Source of the DNA: Artemia franciscana
Lineage: Eukaryota > Arthropoda > Branchiopoda > Anostraca > Artemiidae
Direction of reading: 5' to 3'
Assembly (NCBI RefSeq): GCF_032884065.1
Contig: NC_088865.1
Span: 50,360,176 to 50,424,175 of the forward strand
Length of the DNA stretch: 64,000 bases
In this document: positions 1 to 10,961 of the stretch, piece after piece
Layout of the letters: each line of letters starts with the position of its first letter
Numbering within the stretch: position 1 is the stretch's first letter
The notes under the pieces: generated by a model
Databases searched by the model: none
What the model was told of the DNA's origin: nothing
The model's input: the letters and a program-made list of their open reading frames with translations, nothing else
Position numbers and translations under genes: made by a program

Positions 1-652
1 TCTAAGCTTTAGTGTAAAGAGCGAGGTACTGACGAGGGGGCGAACCCCCTCATATATGTAATAAAAACATGAGAATAAAAAACTTCTTTACGTAAGCTAA
101 TTTATAAGTTACGTATATCTTTTACTAAAAAAAAGATTCGTAAAAAATCAAAAGTTCTAGTTGCCTTTATCTTAATTAACCAAAAAATCGGAGGGCAACT
201 AGGCTTCCTCCCCCGCTCTTTTTTCTCAAAATCATTCAATCAAAATTATGAGAAAGTCATTTAGCAAAAAAAATAATAAATATGCAAATTTCGTTTTAAT
301 TATTCCTCTGCGGAGAGCCAAAATCAAAACATGCATTGATGGAAAAACGTTCAGAAATTAAATATAAAAAAACAAGTTTTTTTAACTTAAGGAGCAAAAT
401 TAAAACTTAAAACGAACAGAAATTACTTCGTATATGAAAGGGGCTGCTTCCTCACCAACATCCCGCTCTTGACGCTAAAGTTTGACTCTTTCTCTCAACT
501 CTTCTTTTTAAAACAGTAAAAAACTTTAGCGTAAAGAGCGGGATGTTGGTGAGGAAGCAGCCCCTTTCATATACGAAGTAATTTCTGTTCGTTTTAAGTT
601 TTAATTTTGCTCCTTACTTTCAGTTAAAAAAACTTGTTTTTTTTTATTTAAT
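1..652 (+). mobile_element. TCAAACAG-family repeat, 3' part
   Basis: This is the right-hand part of the dispersed element seen complete at 30970-32734. It shares the phrase around 10-60 (a GAGCGAGGTA stretch followed by a CCCCCTCATATA stretch), the middle section with GGGCAACTAGG, and the terminal fold-back. The left part lies outside the window or is missing. It has no coding capacity. The identification rests on side-by-side similarity with six other copies in this window. Confidence 0.7.
361..652. repeat. long fold-back (arms about 125 bp)
   Basis: The sequence at 361-485 is the near-perfect reverse complement of 522-652, around a short spacer rich in TTTGACTCTTTCTC. The arms hold the family's terminal words (GGAGCAAAATTAAAACTTAA, CTTTACGCTAAAG). 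The transcript or single strand would form a very stable hairpin. Confidence 0.8.
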
Positions 653-1740
653 AAACAAACAAAAGCAACATGCCAAGGGGTCTATAGGCTCACATTTGCC
701 CGACGGTCAATTGGCAATACAAAAAGAAAAACGAATAGGCTAATAAAAATAATCTTCCTTAATATTTACGTTTTTTATCAGAAAATACTTAGGCAGGGGA
801 AAGGTTTCATCCCCCTCCAAAAATCCTAAATTTTTAAAAATTTTGGGGCACTGCTTATTCAAATTATCAAATTGTTTTTTTGTTTTATTATTATTGTCCA
901 TGAAACTTATCACACCCAATGATGAGAATATTCTACCTGCTGAGCCGCTGACAGTTAAGGCAAAAGAAATTAAACAGTTTGAGATGTTTAGTTTCTTGGG
1001 AGTCTGGCGAGCACCGATGGAAGGCCTAGACATGAAATTGGCACACGCATCGCGTGTGCAGGAAGAACCTTGGATAGGTTTAGAGACTTTTGGAGAAGTG
1101 CCACTTTCTGTTTGAAGCTGAAATTTAGGATCTTCAACAGCAATACTCTGTCAGTACTAATGTAGAGCTCTGAAAGCTTGGCACTGATAAAAAAACTAGA
1201 GAAAAGAATCCCAAGTTTTGAAAATAATTGTCTTCAACTGATTCTAAAAATCAATTGGACGGAAAAAATTACCAAATCATTCATTACTGAGAAGACTAAA
1301 CAGCCACTAGTTATTCAAAAAGTAATAAGCAGTCGGTGGCGATATAGGAGACACATGTTTAAAATGAGCAGCAATCGCTTGCCTCATAATTTTTGGTGTT
1401 GGACTCCTCCAGGAGTTTGACGACGTGGACGACAGTAGGCTTCACTTGGACGATGCCTAGAAAAGACATTCAACTCTCAAGACCATCCCTTGATGATCTT
1501 TGGCCGAAGACGCTGGGCAGGTCAGCATAGAGAGGCGTCGATGCCGCCTTTTGCGCAGACCAGCTTAAGAAGTCCCAAGTCTAAGTAAGTAATTTTCTCC
1601 CCCCCCCCTTTTTTTTAGGAAAAGTTCTTGCACTGCCTGGATCAACCAACAATAAATTTCAAATTTAAAAACGTTTTTTCAAGGTTCAGTTGTATACTTA
1701 GTTTTTTTTTTGTGTTTTTTTTTATATAAAGAGAGAAAAA
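653..1740. other. no supported gene; mixed repeat debris
   Basis: Bases 660-770 are a diverged copy of 44580-44695. The 80-100 codon open frames on both strands at 740-1115 overlap and show no recognisable domain, so they are not called. Bases 1400-1580 are clearly richer in GC than their surroundings and may be a fragment of an unrecognised gene or element. Homopolymer C and T runs follow at 1597-1615. Confidence 0.4.
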
Positions 1741-2010
1741 CCTAGTATAAAACATCAACAACCTACCTAGTTTAAAACATCAACAGCCTACCTTCTTTGA
1801 AACATCAGTAGCCTACCTAGTTGAAAATATTAACAGCCTACGTAGTTTAAACATCAACAATCTACCTAGTTTAAAATATCAGCAACCTACCGAATTTAAA
1901 ACATCAACGGGCTACCTAGTTTAAAACATCAATAACCTACCTAGTTTAAAACATCAACAGCCTACCTAGATTAAAACATCGACAACCTATTAGTTGAAAA
2001 CATCACACTC
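1741..2010 (-). repeat. about 26-bp minisatellite downstream of a kinase remnant
   Basis: About ten imperfect tandem units run here. Read on the minus strand the unit is close to GTTGATGTTTTAAACTAGG plus TAGGCT. The same unit follows the kinase reading frame at 12710-12910 and at 41868-42160, always on the 3' side of the kinase in its own orientation. Confidence 0.8.
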
Positions 2011-2014
2011 ACTT

Positions 2015-2200
2015 TCTACTTTCTAATTTTCAATCCTCTTTATGGAAAAACTTTCAATTTCCATTTTTTTTTATTTCTGTTTTATCATTTACGGAGTACG
2101 GTGGATTTAAATATAAATATTCCAAAATATCTTTGGTATTTGGTCTTTTGTTTGGATCTTGGTTTAGATCCATAAACAATAAATGTTTTACCGGTGGCAC
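2015..2200 (-). pseudogene. kinase C-terminal remnant (copy 1)
   Basis: About 55 codons on the minus strand match the end of the intact kinase at 10962-12707: a PPVK-hLLF stretch, then DPNKRPNTKDILEYLYLN. No catalytic residues remain. On its 5' side the homology stops abruptly near 2195, where a dispersed repeat begins (shared with 8475-8560). The minisatellite lies directly downstream, and a copy of the sequence found upstream of the intact kinase lies at 2285-3070. The whole stretch is therefore an inverted, internally deleted copy of the 9780-12910 locus. Confidence 0.8.
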
Positions 2201-2284
2201 CAAAAATGCCGTTTTTAGAGTTCTGTGGCGCTCACAGATGGTGAAATTTATAAAAAGCACCCGACTATAATTTTAAGGGATCAA

Positions 2285-3070
2285 AAGCATGTATTTCACC
2301 ATCAGTAGCATCAATTCACGAAATTTTTGACTTTTTGGCTTTTTCACCTATTTCAATAGCAATAACAAAGTAACAAGATATTAAAAAAAAAATTTGTATA
2401 CAAAATACAAACGAGGTATTTTTTTTTTAGTGAAAATAGTCCGAAATACCTTTTCCAACATCTGCTTGAAAGGAAAATCTAGGGAGAAAATCCTCCAGCA
2501 TTGACGTCAATGTTTACTTTTGTCCCATACAACCTTAATTTCATACGTATGTATCTTTTTACACAAGCACTTTGGGCTTGTAAATTACACATTTTTTTTA
2601 CACAAGCATTTTGGGCTTGTAAATTTTGTTGTGTGTGTCCTTAAAAACCTAGCGGAAGATCAAACATATTGATCGTCTCATAAATATGTTTAGAAGAGTA
2701 TGACAGGGTTCTTCTCATCACTAAACTTGAAATGGGTTGGGAATGAAACTGCTACCAAAACAAAAACAGTTTGTGAATTGACAAGAATTTTTGAAAAATG
2801 GCCCTAATAACAGTATTATTTTAAAATGAACAAACATCATTTAAATCATTCGAAAGCAGCAAGATTAAAAACCTTAAAATCATTTATTTTTCTTTATTCC
2901 TGGTTATGTAATAAAAAAAAGAAATTCACTTCTGAGCCTAAGGTCCAGCATATTGAGTGTTTGACTTGCAAATGCAACAAGAAAAGGAAACTTTAGCCTC
3001 TGATAGTCTCCTCAAGAAAGTAACATATTCTTAATTTGCTTTTAGAGGTATCCAATTTATTTTTTAAAAC
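2285..3070 (-). repeat. inverted copy of the region upstream of the intact kinase
   Basis: Read in reverse complement this matches 9780-10310, with gaps. Shared words include the GCATCAATTCACGAAAT block, the GTCCCATACAACCTTAATTTC block and the AACATATTCTTAATTTG block. A roughly 36-bp direct repeat (ACACAAGCA-TTTGGGCTTG) occurs twice at 2561-2626. No coding potential is seen. Confidence 0.75.
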
Positions 3071-3660
3071 AACACGTAGAGTTGTATATGCAGCTTCTTC
3101 CAACAAATTTGGGATAGATTGTCCGACAAATACGTCCCGTGTCCCAAACCCGTCTCTGGCTCCTGAGACGGAAACAAAACAAGTATTTCTTTAGGGAGGA
3201 GCCCAGCTTTGCTTTTAGGGTAATGTGGTAGGAAGGAGTTATGGTTCAAAACCATGGCAGGTAAATTTTCCATGGAGACTAATTTACATATTTCTCATGA
3301 GAGATGGGAATTCAAGGCTGTAATAACTATTAAATGTCTCGCCATATTGGGAAGAAGGTGTTTAGTCCATCAATATTGAACAAAGATCGAGAATTGAAAC
3401 CATCAGGCTAATTAGTCACTTAATAGCTGAGTTAAACATTTTTTTTTTGTGCAAGTTGGCAAGCCAAAAGGGATTTGAGGTGGTATGAACTTCCCATCAA
3501 TATTCCCTAAAGTTTCGCTTTCATTATCACAAGGAGAAATTTACTGCGGGAAAAACTTTCCGTTTGCGGGAGATGGGAGATTTCCAGGGAATATTTTCTA
3601 TTTGACATGATTATATGAAAATAGTCAGCTAATACAATTAAATATTCTTTTGAAAGGGTC
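3071..3660. other. no gene recognised
   Basis: A short minus-strand open frame (3064-3273) has no recognisable motif. AT-rich single-copy-looking DNA. Confidence 0.35.
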
Positions 3661-3663
3661 AAA

Positions 3664-4499
<836 letters not shown>

Positions 4500-4599
4500 C
4501 AAATATTACATTTAGAAATATTACAAATATTACAATTATTAAATATACATTTAAAAAACAAAGTTACAAAATAAAAAGTTACAAGGGGTTCAATCGTAA

Positions 4600-5090
4600 C
4601 GGAAAAGCAATTCGAAGAAGAAACAGGTCTAAAGAATGAATTAGAATAGCCAAATCCTCTGCCTATCGAAGATGCTACTCTCGCATTGCCAGTAGCAGAA
4701 AATGAAGAAAAGGAGGGATTAATGTGACTAAGTATTACACTCTGAAATTTTGTCTAATCTAGTGATGCCCGCCAATCCCGTTGTAGATTTAATTGTGCCT
4801 ACTGTTCTCGTTGAATCTCTTCCGGTGTCTCAAATATCTAATAGTGCTCCAAAGGTAATTATTCTAACAACAAAAAGTACTAACGTTGAACAAGATGTAG
4901 AAGAAGGAAAAGAGTCGAATATCTTAGATAACGTTCCACCTGAAATCAGCGACAAAAAGATGAGAGGCCCACACGTTTTAGTTGACGCTCAACTTGAGTA
5001 TTTTTGGAAAATCAAAAGAATTGATAATCATTATGATGAATTAATCCTAAATCCTTATGAGAATTTATTTAGTAGAATAGAGTCATCGTA
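4600..5090 (+). pseudogene. ORF-B 3' portion, broken copy
   Basis: Two reading-frame segments match the end of the ORF-B family best seen at 42507-43290. The first encodes VTEKQFEEETGLKNELE and ends LALPVAENEEKEGLM then TGA, with one internal TAG. The second (4750-5091) encodes the acidic segment starting NLVMPANPVVDLIVP and continues to a natural-looking C terminus ending LFSRIESS, longer than any other copy in the window. The 5' half is missing. Function unknown; no family recognised. The segment is hydrophilic and rich in E, S and T, with no membrane span. Confidence 0.6.
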
Positions 5091-5104
5091 GAAAACTCAT
5101 TGTA

Positions 5105-6890
5105 TTGATTAACATAAAAAAAATCTTAAGTAACTGGTTCCCGAAATATTTGAGCAAAACAGAAATGATTGGAGTAGAGCTTCAGTCTTCTAGAGCTGGA
5201 GCCAACAACACTGACACGGATGAAAAGGAGAATTCGGAGCCTTATAAAACAGAATGGAACTACAAGGAAAGAAAATTCATTTTACATTATGCATAGTGCC
5301 ACATTATAGCTTCAAGAGAAGAAGAAATAAGTTATCCTGGGGCAGTAGACTATAGATATGGCAAAATCACAGGTGATAATAAAAAATTATGGAAAGCCCT
5401 ATCAAAGAAGGAGTAATACAATCTCATTATCAGTATCCTAAAATGAAGAAAAAGAGGAATTTATGTGACTAAAGTATCTTCTAGCCATGAATTATGTTGT
5501 GAAATTCTGTCTAATCTAGTGATACTCGCCAATCACGTTGCTGATTTTGTTGTTCCTACTGTTGTCATTGAATCTCTTCCGATGCCTGAAAAACCTATTG
5601 CTGCTCCAGGGATTTCAAATCTAACAACTAAATGTACTAACGCCGAACAAGATATAGAAGAAAATAAATAATTCAGTATCCTAGACAACTTCCCACCTGA
5701 AATCATTGACAAAAAAAACAGAGGCTGACATATTTTAGTTGACGCTCCACTTGAGTATTACCGAGAAATCAAAAGATTCGATAACCATTATGATGAATTA
5801 ATCCATATTTTATATGAGAAATGGTACCATAATCATTATGAGAAATGTTACCAATAGAGAAAAAAAATGGTAAAAAATTTCGGCTACTTCAGCAGAATCT
5901 GGGTCGAGAACTTTGAGCTTTCACCCCACAATCTGTCTTCTTGATAAAAAAAAAATGGTCCATAAATCACTGCAAGATTCTGTTACAAAGGAATCAACTA
6001 CAACAGATAAGTAGTTTGAACTAATACCTAAAGAATGAATTAGAAGAGCCCAGTCCTGGGGCTAACCATGATCGTGCTCTTTTATTGCCAGTAGCTGAAA
6101 ATGAAGACAATGAAGGAACTATCAATGCAAAGTATCCTCTTTCCAAGTATTATATCCTGAAATTCTATCTAATCTAGTGATACTCGCCAATCACGTTGTT
6201 GATTCTGTTGTGCCTACTGTTGTCATTGAATCTCTTCCGATGCCTGAAAAATCTATTGTTGCTCCAGAGATCTCAATTCTAATAACTAAATGTACTAGCG
6301 CCGAACAAGATATAGAAGAAAAGAAATAATTCAGTATCCCAGACAACTTACCACCTGAAATCGTTGACAAAAAGAACAGAGGCCGAAATGTTTTAGTTGA
6401 CGCTCCACTTGAGTATTACCGAGAAATCAAAAGATTCGATAATCATTATGATGAATTAATTCATATTCTATATGGGAAATGGTACCATGATCATTATGAG
6501 AAATGATACCAATAGAGAAAAAAAATGGTATAAAATTTCGGCTACTTCAGCAGAATCTGGGTCGAGAACTTGAGCTTTCACCCCAAAATCTGTCTACTTG
6601 ATAAAAAAGAATTGGTCCATAAATCACTGCAAGATTCTGTTACAAAGGAATCAACTGTAACAGATAAGTAATTTGAACTAAAACCTAAAGAATGAATTAG
6701 AAGAGCCCAGTCCTTGGGCTAACCATGATCGTGCTCTTTTATTGCCAGTAGCCGAAAATAAAGACAAGGAAGGGACTATCAATGCAAAGTATCCTCTTTC
6801 CAAGTATTATACTCTGAAATTCTGTCTAATCTGGTAATGTCCGCCTATCCCGTTACTGATTTACCTGTGCCTACTGCTGTCGTTTGTACC
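5105..6890 (+). pseudogene. ORF-B copy with lost start codon and tandem tail
   Basis: The first 60 codons align with the N terminus of ORF-B at 42507 (KKIL-NWFPKYLSKTE, then GVELQSS-AG, then ASREEE-SY). The equivalent of the ATG is ATA here at about 5114-5116, and a TAG follows at 5294, so the copy is dead. Downstream at 5465-5671 is the LVILANHVADFVVPTVV segment. That tail is repeated again at about 6125-6480 and partly at 6780-6890, each unit with stops. It lies directly after the tail of another copy (4600-5090), which suggests a former tandem array. Confidence 0.65.
5500..6890 (+). repeat. about 658-bp tandem repeat within ORF-B tail
   Basis: The word CTAATCTAGTGAT/CTAATCTGGTAAT recurs at 5511, 6169 and 6826, a spacing of 658 and 657 bp, and the sequence between matches throughout (GGTACCATNATCATTATGAG, CTGGGTCGAGAACTT). 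This gives two full units and a partial third. Confidence 0.85.
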
Positions 6891-7870
6891 CCCATCCCAC
6901 GGAAAAAATTCTGGCTATGGCTCTGCTGAATAGAGATCGAAATTTGAAATATTTTTTAGCGACTCAGTTTTTTTATTTTTTTTATTTATATGTTAATTTT
7001 TATTAAATCGCCTTTCGATTAAACTTCTTATTTTATTTAATAATTCATTTTTATGTACTTAATTTTGTTATATCATATTTAATATAATGTTTGTTATATC
7101 AAATATGAGATTAAATACAAGTCGGAATTTAAATATCCCAGTCGGAAATGGATTCGTATTCATGATAAGAAAAACCGTATTTCTCTGTGCCACTGACCCA
7201 TGTCGAGTGCATTGAGATACTTCTACAAGAAAAACAAACCCAGTCGACTGAGTAACCGAAAAAGATCGTAAAAGGAATTAATTTAGAATAATATATTTAT
7301 GATATAAAACAAAATCCTAAGCATATTTGTAAACATCGTTTGTGTTACTTAATAAAATAGCCTCTCAAGAACTACAGTTAAGCTTTTTGAAATTGATAGG
7401 AATTTCTATAATTACTGATATTCAACCCTGCTCTATGGCTTTTTTCTACGAATAACAGAATTAAGTGTTAAAATATTTTCAGAGATAAAATGTTAGTATT
7501 AAAATGTTTCCGGAGATAAGATTTTAGTATTTTATGATTTTCAACAAGCAGCTATAAACCAACTCAGGCTGGTAAGCCTCAAACATTAAAAGTTTTACAT
7601 AAAAATTACAATAAAAGTTTGATCTCACGTTCCACTTCAATTTGGAATGATCTACCCGAGGAAGTTATTCCTCATCAGCAATTCATTCATGGTGGTGACC
7701 TATTCCTTGTCATTATTTTAATTTTTGTGCTAAAATGCTGCTAAGAATGTTTAACTTCTCATAGGACATCATCAAGGAGAGAAACAGGGAGAGAGAGGAG
7801 ATCACCAGACTTGACCCCCCCCCTTCCCCCTCAATTTTTTCCGACTCGTACATAAGTAACAAAAAGCCAT
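6891..7870. other. no gene recognised; AT-rich
   Basis: Bases 7370-7440 match 44705-44775, so part of this is dispersed repeat. No open frame with recognisable content was found. A C-rich/purine tract with GGAGAGAGAGGAG lies at 7780-7840. Confidence 0.35.
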
Positions 7871-7879
7871 GAATGACAA

Positions 7880-8560
7880 AAATAGTTCCAATGTTAATGC
7901 TATATGGCACTTGCAAATGGTTAAATTTATAGAGCAGCACGTAGTTATGAGCAACAGCTTTTATATGAGAAATCAAATATCTCCTTTTGATGTTCTGGTA
8001 GCCCGCTCACCAAACCGCTGGTTAATTGCACCACAAATGTCATTTTTAGTGCCGTATGGTATTTCTACATGGTGAAATTTACACAAACTACTAAGATATG
8101 AATAATAGCTTTAAAATAGGTCAATAGACATCTTTGGGCGTAGTAGCCTGCTAATCCTGCTAATGTTGAAGTAGCCTGCTGGTATGCAGATGGTTGAAAC
8201 TTAACATGGAAGATGGGAGAGGGAGTGTGTTGGAGAGATGATTTTAAGCCTTCAGTGAATGGCTTTGGATAATAAATATTGCAATGCTACAAGCTATATG
8301 CTTCCAAGCTCTTTCCCTTGAGAAATGGCGTTAAAAATCTCGTTTTAATGCCATTCGGCGCTTACACATTGAAATTGATCTAGAGTTGACATGAGAAATA
8401 ACTTTTAAATGAGCCTCTGAACATCTCTCTAGGAATTTTTTTGTTACTAACTAGCCTCAGCTTTTCCAGTTGAGACACAGCACCAAAAATACCATTTTTA
8501 GGGTCATATGGGCGCTCACAGATGGTGAAATTTATAAAAAGCACCAAACTATAATTTTAA
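7880..8560 (+). repeat. four diverged copies of a short dispersed unit
   Basis: Units at about 7890-7980, 8025-8110, 8325-8410 and 8475-8560 share a pattern: a CACCAAAAAT-CCATTTTTAG start, a CATATGGCGCT middle and ATGGTGAAATTTAT. A fifth copy is at 2195-2280. They are old and strongly diverged, and no coding sense is evident. In two places (2195 and 8560) the unit sits next to a kinase remnant. Confidence 0.55.
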
Positions 8561-8639
8561 AAAGTTACTGTAGGCTGTGAATTTGCTCTCTACTAGATTG
8601 CAGCTACTGCTACATCAATGATTTATTGAACAGAACACA

Positions 8640-8830
8640 TTTTTGGAGACATCCAGTTTCAGAAGCTGTAAATAGTAGGATATCTGCATCCTCATTTTTA
8701 ACACTGGTTAAAAATTTATTGTTTGTGTTTGAGCCAAAATCCAAACAAATGTTCAAATACCAACGAAATTTTGGAATATTTATATTTAAATCTACTCTAT
8801 TTTGTAAATAATAAGCAGAAAATTTAAAAA
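8640..8830 (+). pseudogene. kinase C-terminal remnant (copy 2)
   Basis: About 55 codons align with the end of the intact kinase: SRISASS, VKNLLF, then a degenerate counterpart of the RPNT-EILEYLYLN segment and STLFCK at the end. The catalytic region is absent. It is more diverged than the other copies and lies 2.1 kb upstream of the intact gene in the same orientation. Confidence 0.65.
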
Positions 8831-8939
8831 AATGGAACCATGACTAAATCTAGTAAGATGGAGTTTGAAATACAGATAGATAAATTCAAGCAGCGGGCTG
8901 GAAAATAGTCGGCTAGTCATTAATACTGGTTTTAAAGTA

Positions 8940-9180
8940 CCTTTTAGAAATAACTTCCTTAAGAAGATCAATCCAGATTTAATTGCAATTATTCACAACG
9001 CTATTAAAAAAAAAATTTTGTATTCGTTTGACGTAAGAGTTTCTATTTGACAGCAGTTGAATATTGGTATTTGATTGTATTGAGCCAACGGTACTGGAAA
9101 ATCGGCAAAGAGCTCAGTGAAATGGAAATCCAAAGTAGTAGCGCCATTTATAAGAGATCAAAAGATAGAGGGGCAGCTAG
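8940..9180 (+). repeat. diverged copy of the 3664 block
   Basis: Similar throughout to 3672-3900 and 4100-4330 (AATTGCAATT, TTTGATTGTATTGA, ATGGAAATCCAAAGT), but with many substitutions and no TA tract. Confidence 0.65.
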
Positions 9181-9289
9181 ACCCGTTGTGATCACTACTC
9201 TTTCCTCAAAGACATCTCATAAAAATTAAAATCAACCACATAATCAGAATTGTTGGAAGGTTGAGTAACCACACTTTTGAAGATAATAC

Positions 9290-9560
9290 CATCATTTGTT
9301 CGTGGAACTCCGTCGTCCGTCCTTGTAAGCCATCCCTTGTCCATTAAAGACCGTCGCCATAAAAGACCATATAAGACTGGGGTTTCTCCATGCAAGACCG
9401 TCGTTTCTCCAGGTAAGACCGTTATTTACCGATGAATGACTCTCTGCTATCCATATAAACCTGTCTTTTGTCCATAAGAGACCTTCGGTTGTACATGTAA
9501 GATCACTGTTTCTCCATGTAATACTGTCTCCTGTTCATGTAAGACCCTCATTTTTCCATT
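9290..9560 (+). repeat. degenerate about 23-bp minisatellite
   Basis: About ten strongly diverged tandem units with the core CCATGTAAGACCGTC and TTTCTCC. No function apparent. Confidence 0.6.
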
Positions 9561-9779
9561 TTGTTTGTCTGTTTGTCCACAGAGCCCAACAGTTTCAAGT
9601 TAACGCCCCCAGCTATTTTTAAAATACAACAGATACATCAGAGAAGGCTTTGGGACCCGGGAACTATTCTTCAGACAATCTATCCCGAATTTGTCGGAAT
9701 GAGCTGCATATTTATAGTTCTCAAAGTCTTAAGAAGTCTCAAAATATTGACATTCTCTGTTTTTATACCCCTACGTATT

Positions 9780-10310
9780 GTTTTAAGAAATAATTTGGAT
9801 TCCTCCAAAATCAAATTAAGAATATGTTACTTTCTTAAGGAGATAATCAGAGGCTAAATTTACATAACAGGAATAAAAAAAGAGTGATTTCAATGTTTTT
9901 AATGTTGCTGGGTTATCAATTCACAAACTGTTTTTGTTTTGGTAGCAGTTTCATTCTCAACCCAATTCATGTTTTAGTTGTGAAAAGAACCCTGTCATGC
10001 CCTTCTAAAAAATATTTTTGAAAAAATGAATATGTTTGATCTAAAATGCTAAATACAAGCCAAAAATGCTTGTGTAAAAAAATATACGAATGAAATTAAG
10101 GTTGTATGGGACAAAGGTAAACAATGGGGTCCATGCAGGAGCATTTTTCCTTAGATTTTCCTTTAAAGCAGATGTTGCAAAACATATTTTTGGCTATTTT
10201 CACTAAAAAATACCTTTTTTTGTATACACAATTTTTCTGTCATTTTTTGGTATTTTCGTAAAAAAAAAAAATTTCGTGAATTGATGCTACTGACGTTGAA
10301 ATTCATGATT
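9780..10310 (+). repeat. sequence duplicated in inverse at 2285-3070
   Basis: Non-coding block upstream of the intact kinase. Its reverse complement lies beside kinase remnant copy 1, so block and kinase were duplicated together. A related scrap of its left end is at about 44815-44870. Confidence 0.7.
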
Positions 10311-10337
10311 TTTTTCAGCTGAGGAGAGTTTTGTATT

Positions 10338-10583
10338 GACGAAGCCTACAAGAATATGGATTCACTTGTCCAGGACCAAAAAAAACATCCAGTACCCGTG
10401 TGGTATACTATTTCTTCTGGATTAGAGTCAGGGTCAGTGCTTGATCCTTTACGCTCAGCCATAGCTGACCTAGCTCTAAATTAGTATCAAGAGGCATCTA
10501 GTGAAGGTGAAAAGGAAGTGTCTGTGAAAGCACAAGAAGGCCCTCCCATTGCACTATTTGGCTTACTTGCCGTAAAGCGGTGA
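10338..10583 (+). pseudogene. coding-like fragment, family unknown
   Basis: A frame of 81 sense codons, interrupted by one TAG at 10482 and ended by TGA at 10581, has protein-like composition unlike the surrounding AT-rich DNA (for example DEAYKNMDSLVQDQKK, then EGPPIALFGLLAVKR). I do not recognise the family. It lies between the duplicated upstream block and the kinase promoter. It could be a decayed exon or captured gene fragment, or chance. Confidence 0.35.
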
Positions 10584-10769
10584 TCAACACTACCATTAGG
10601 GCCTATAAAATCCAAAGCGGTATTATTTTTGTCTACTTTATCTTTAAAAAGTACAAAAATATAGTTTTAAGTCAATTAGACATTTCACAAATCTGCAAAA
10701 TTCTTCACAGAATCCAAATTTATAATTCAGATAAGAATTCTTAAAATTTCAGGATGAGTTGAAAGTGGA

Positions 10770-10961
10770 TATTTGGTTAATTCAAAATAACGAAATTGGA
10801 CACTAACACTACTAGCTACACCACTTATGACGTCATATGATGAGGCTAAATTTATTTTAGTTAGTGTATCATTGAAAATAGTTACTGATGACGTCATTTC
10901 AACTATATAAACAGATTGTTTAGTACAGTTGAGCCATTCTAGAATTTATTGCATTAGTAAC
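10770..10961 (+). promoter_or_regulatory. kinase promoter: two CRE palindromes, TATA, 5' leader
   Basis: Two perfect cAMP-response-element palindromes TGACGTCA occur at 10828-10835 and 10889-10896, and a TATA box (TATATAA) at 10904-10910. The expected start point about 31 bp on falls near 10935, and the ATG is at 10962. CRE palindromes are bound by CREB/ATF-type bZIP factors. The block aligns base by base with 42310-42506 upstream of ORF-B (shared CTAGCTACACC, GTCATATGATGAG and TTTAGTA-AG words), where the CREs are one base off. Regulation by bZIP factors is an inference. Confidence 0.7.

Noticed and set aside
740-1115. Overlapping open frames of 90-97 codons on both strands
   Set aside because: No motif, no conservation with other copies in the window, and mutual overlap on opposite strands.
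10929-10961. Eleven extra codons upstream of the kinase ATG
   Set aside because: They begin at TTG, lie at the inferred transcription start and are not preserved in the ORF-B homologue.
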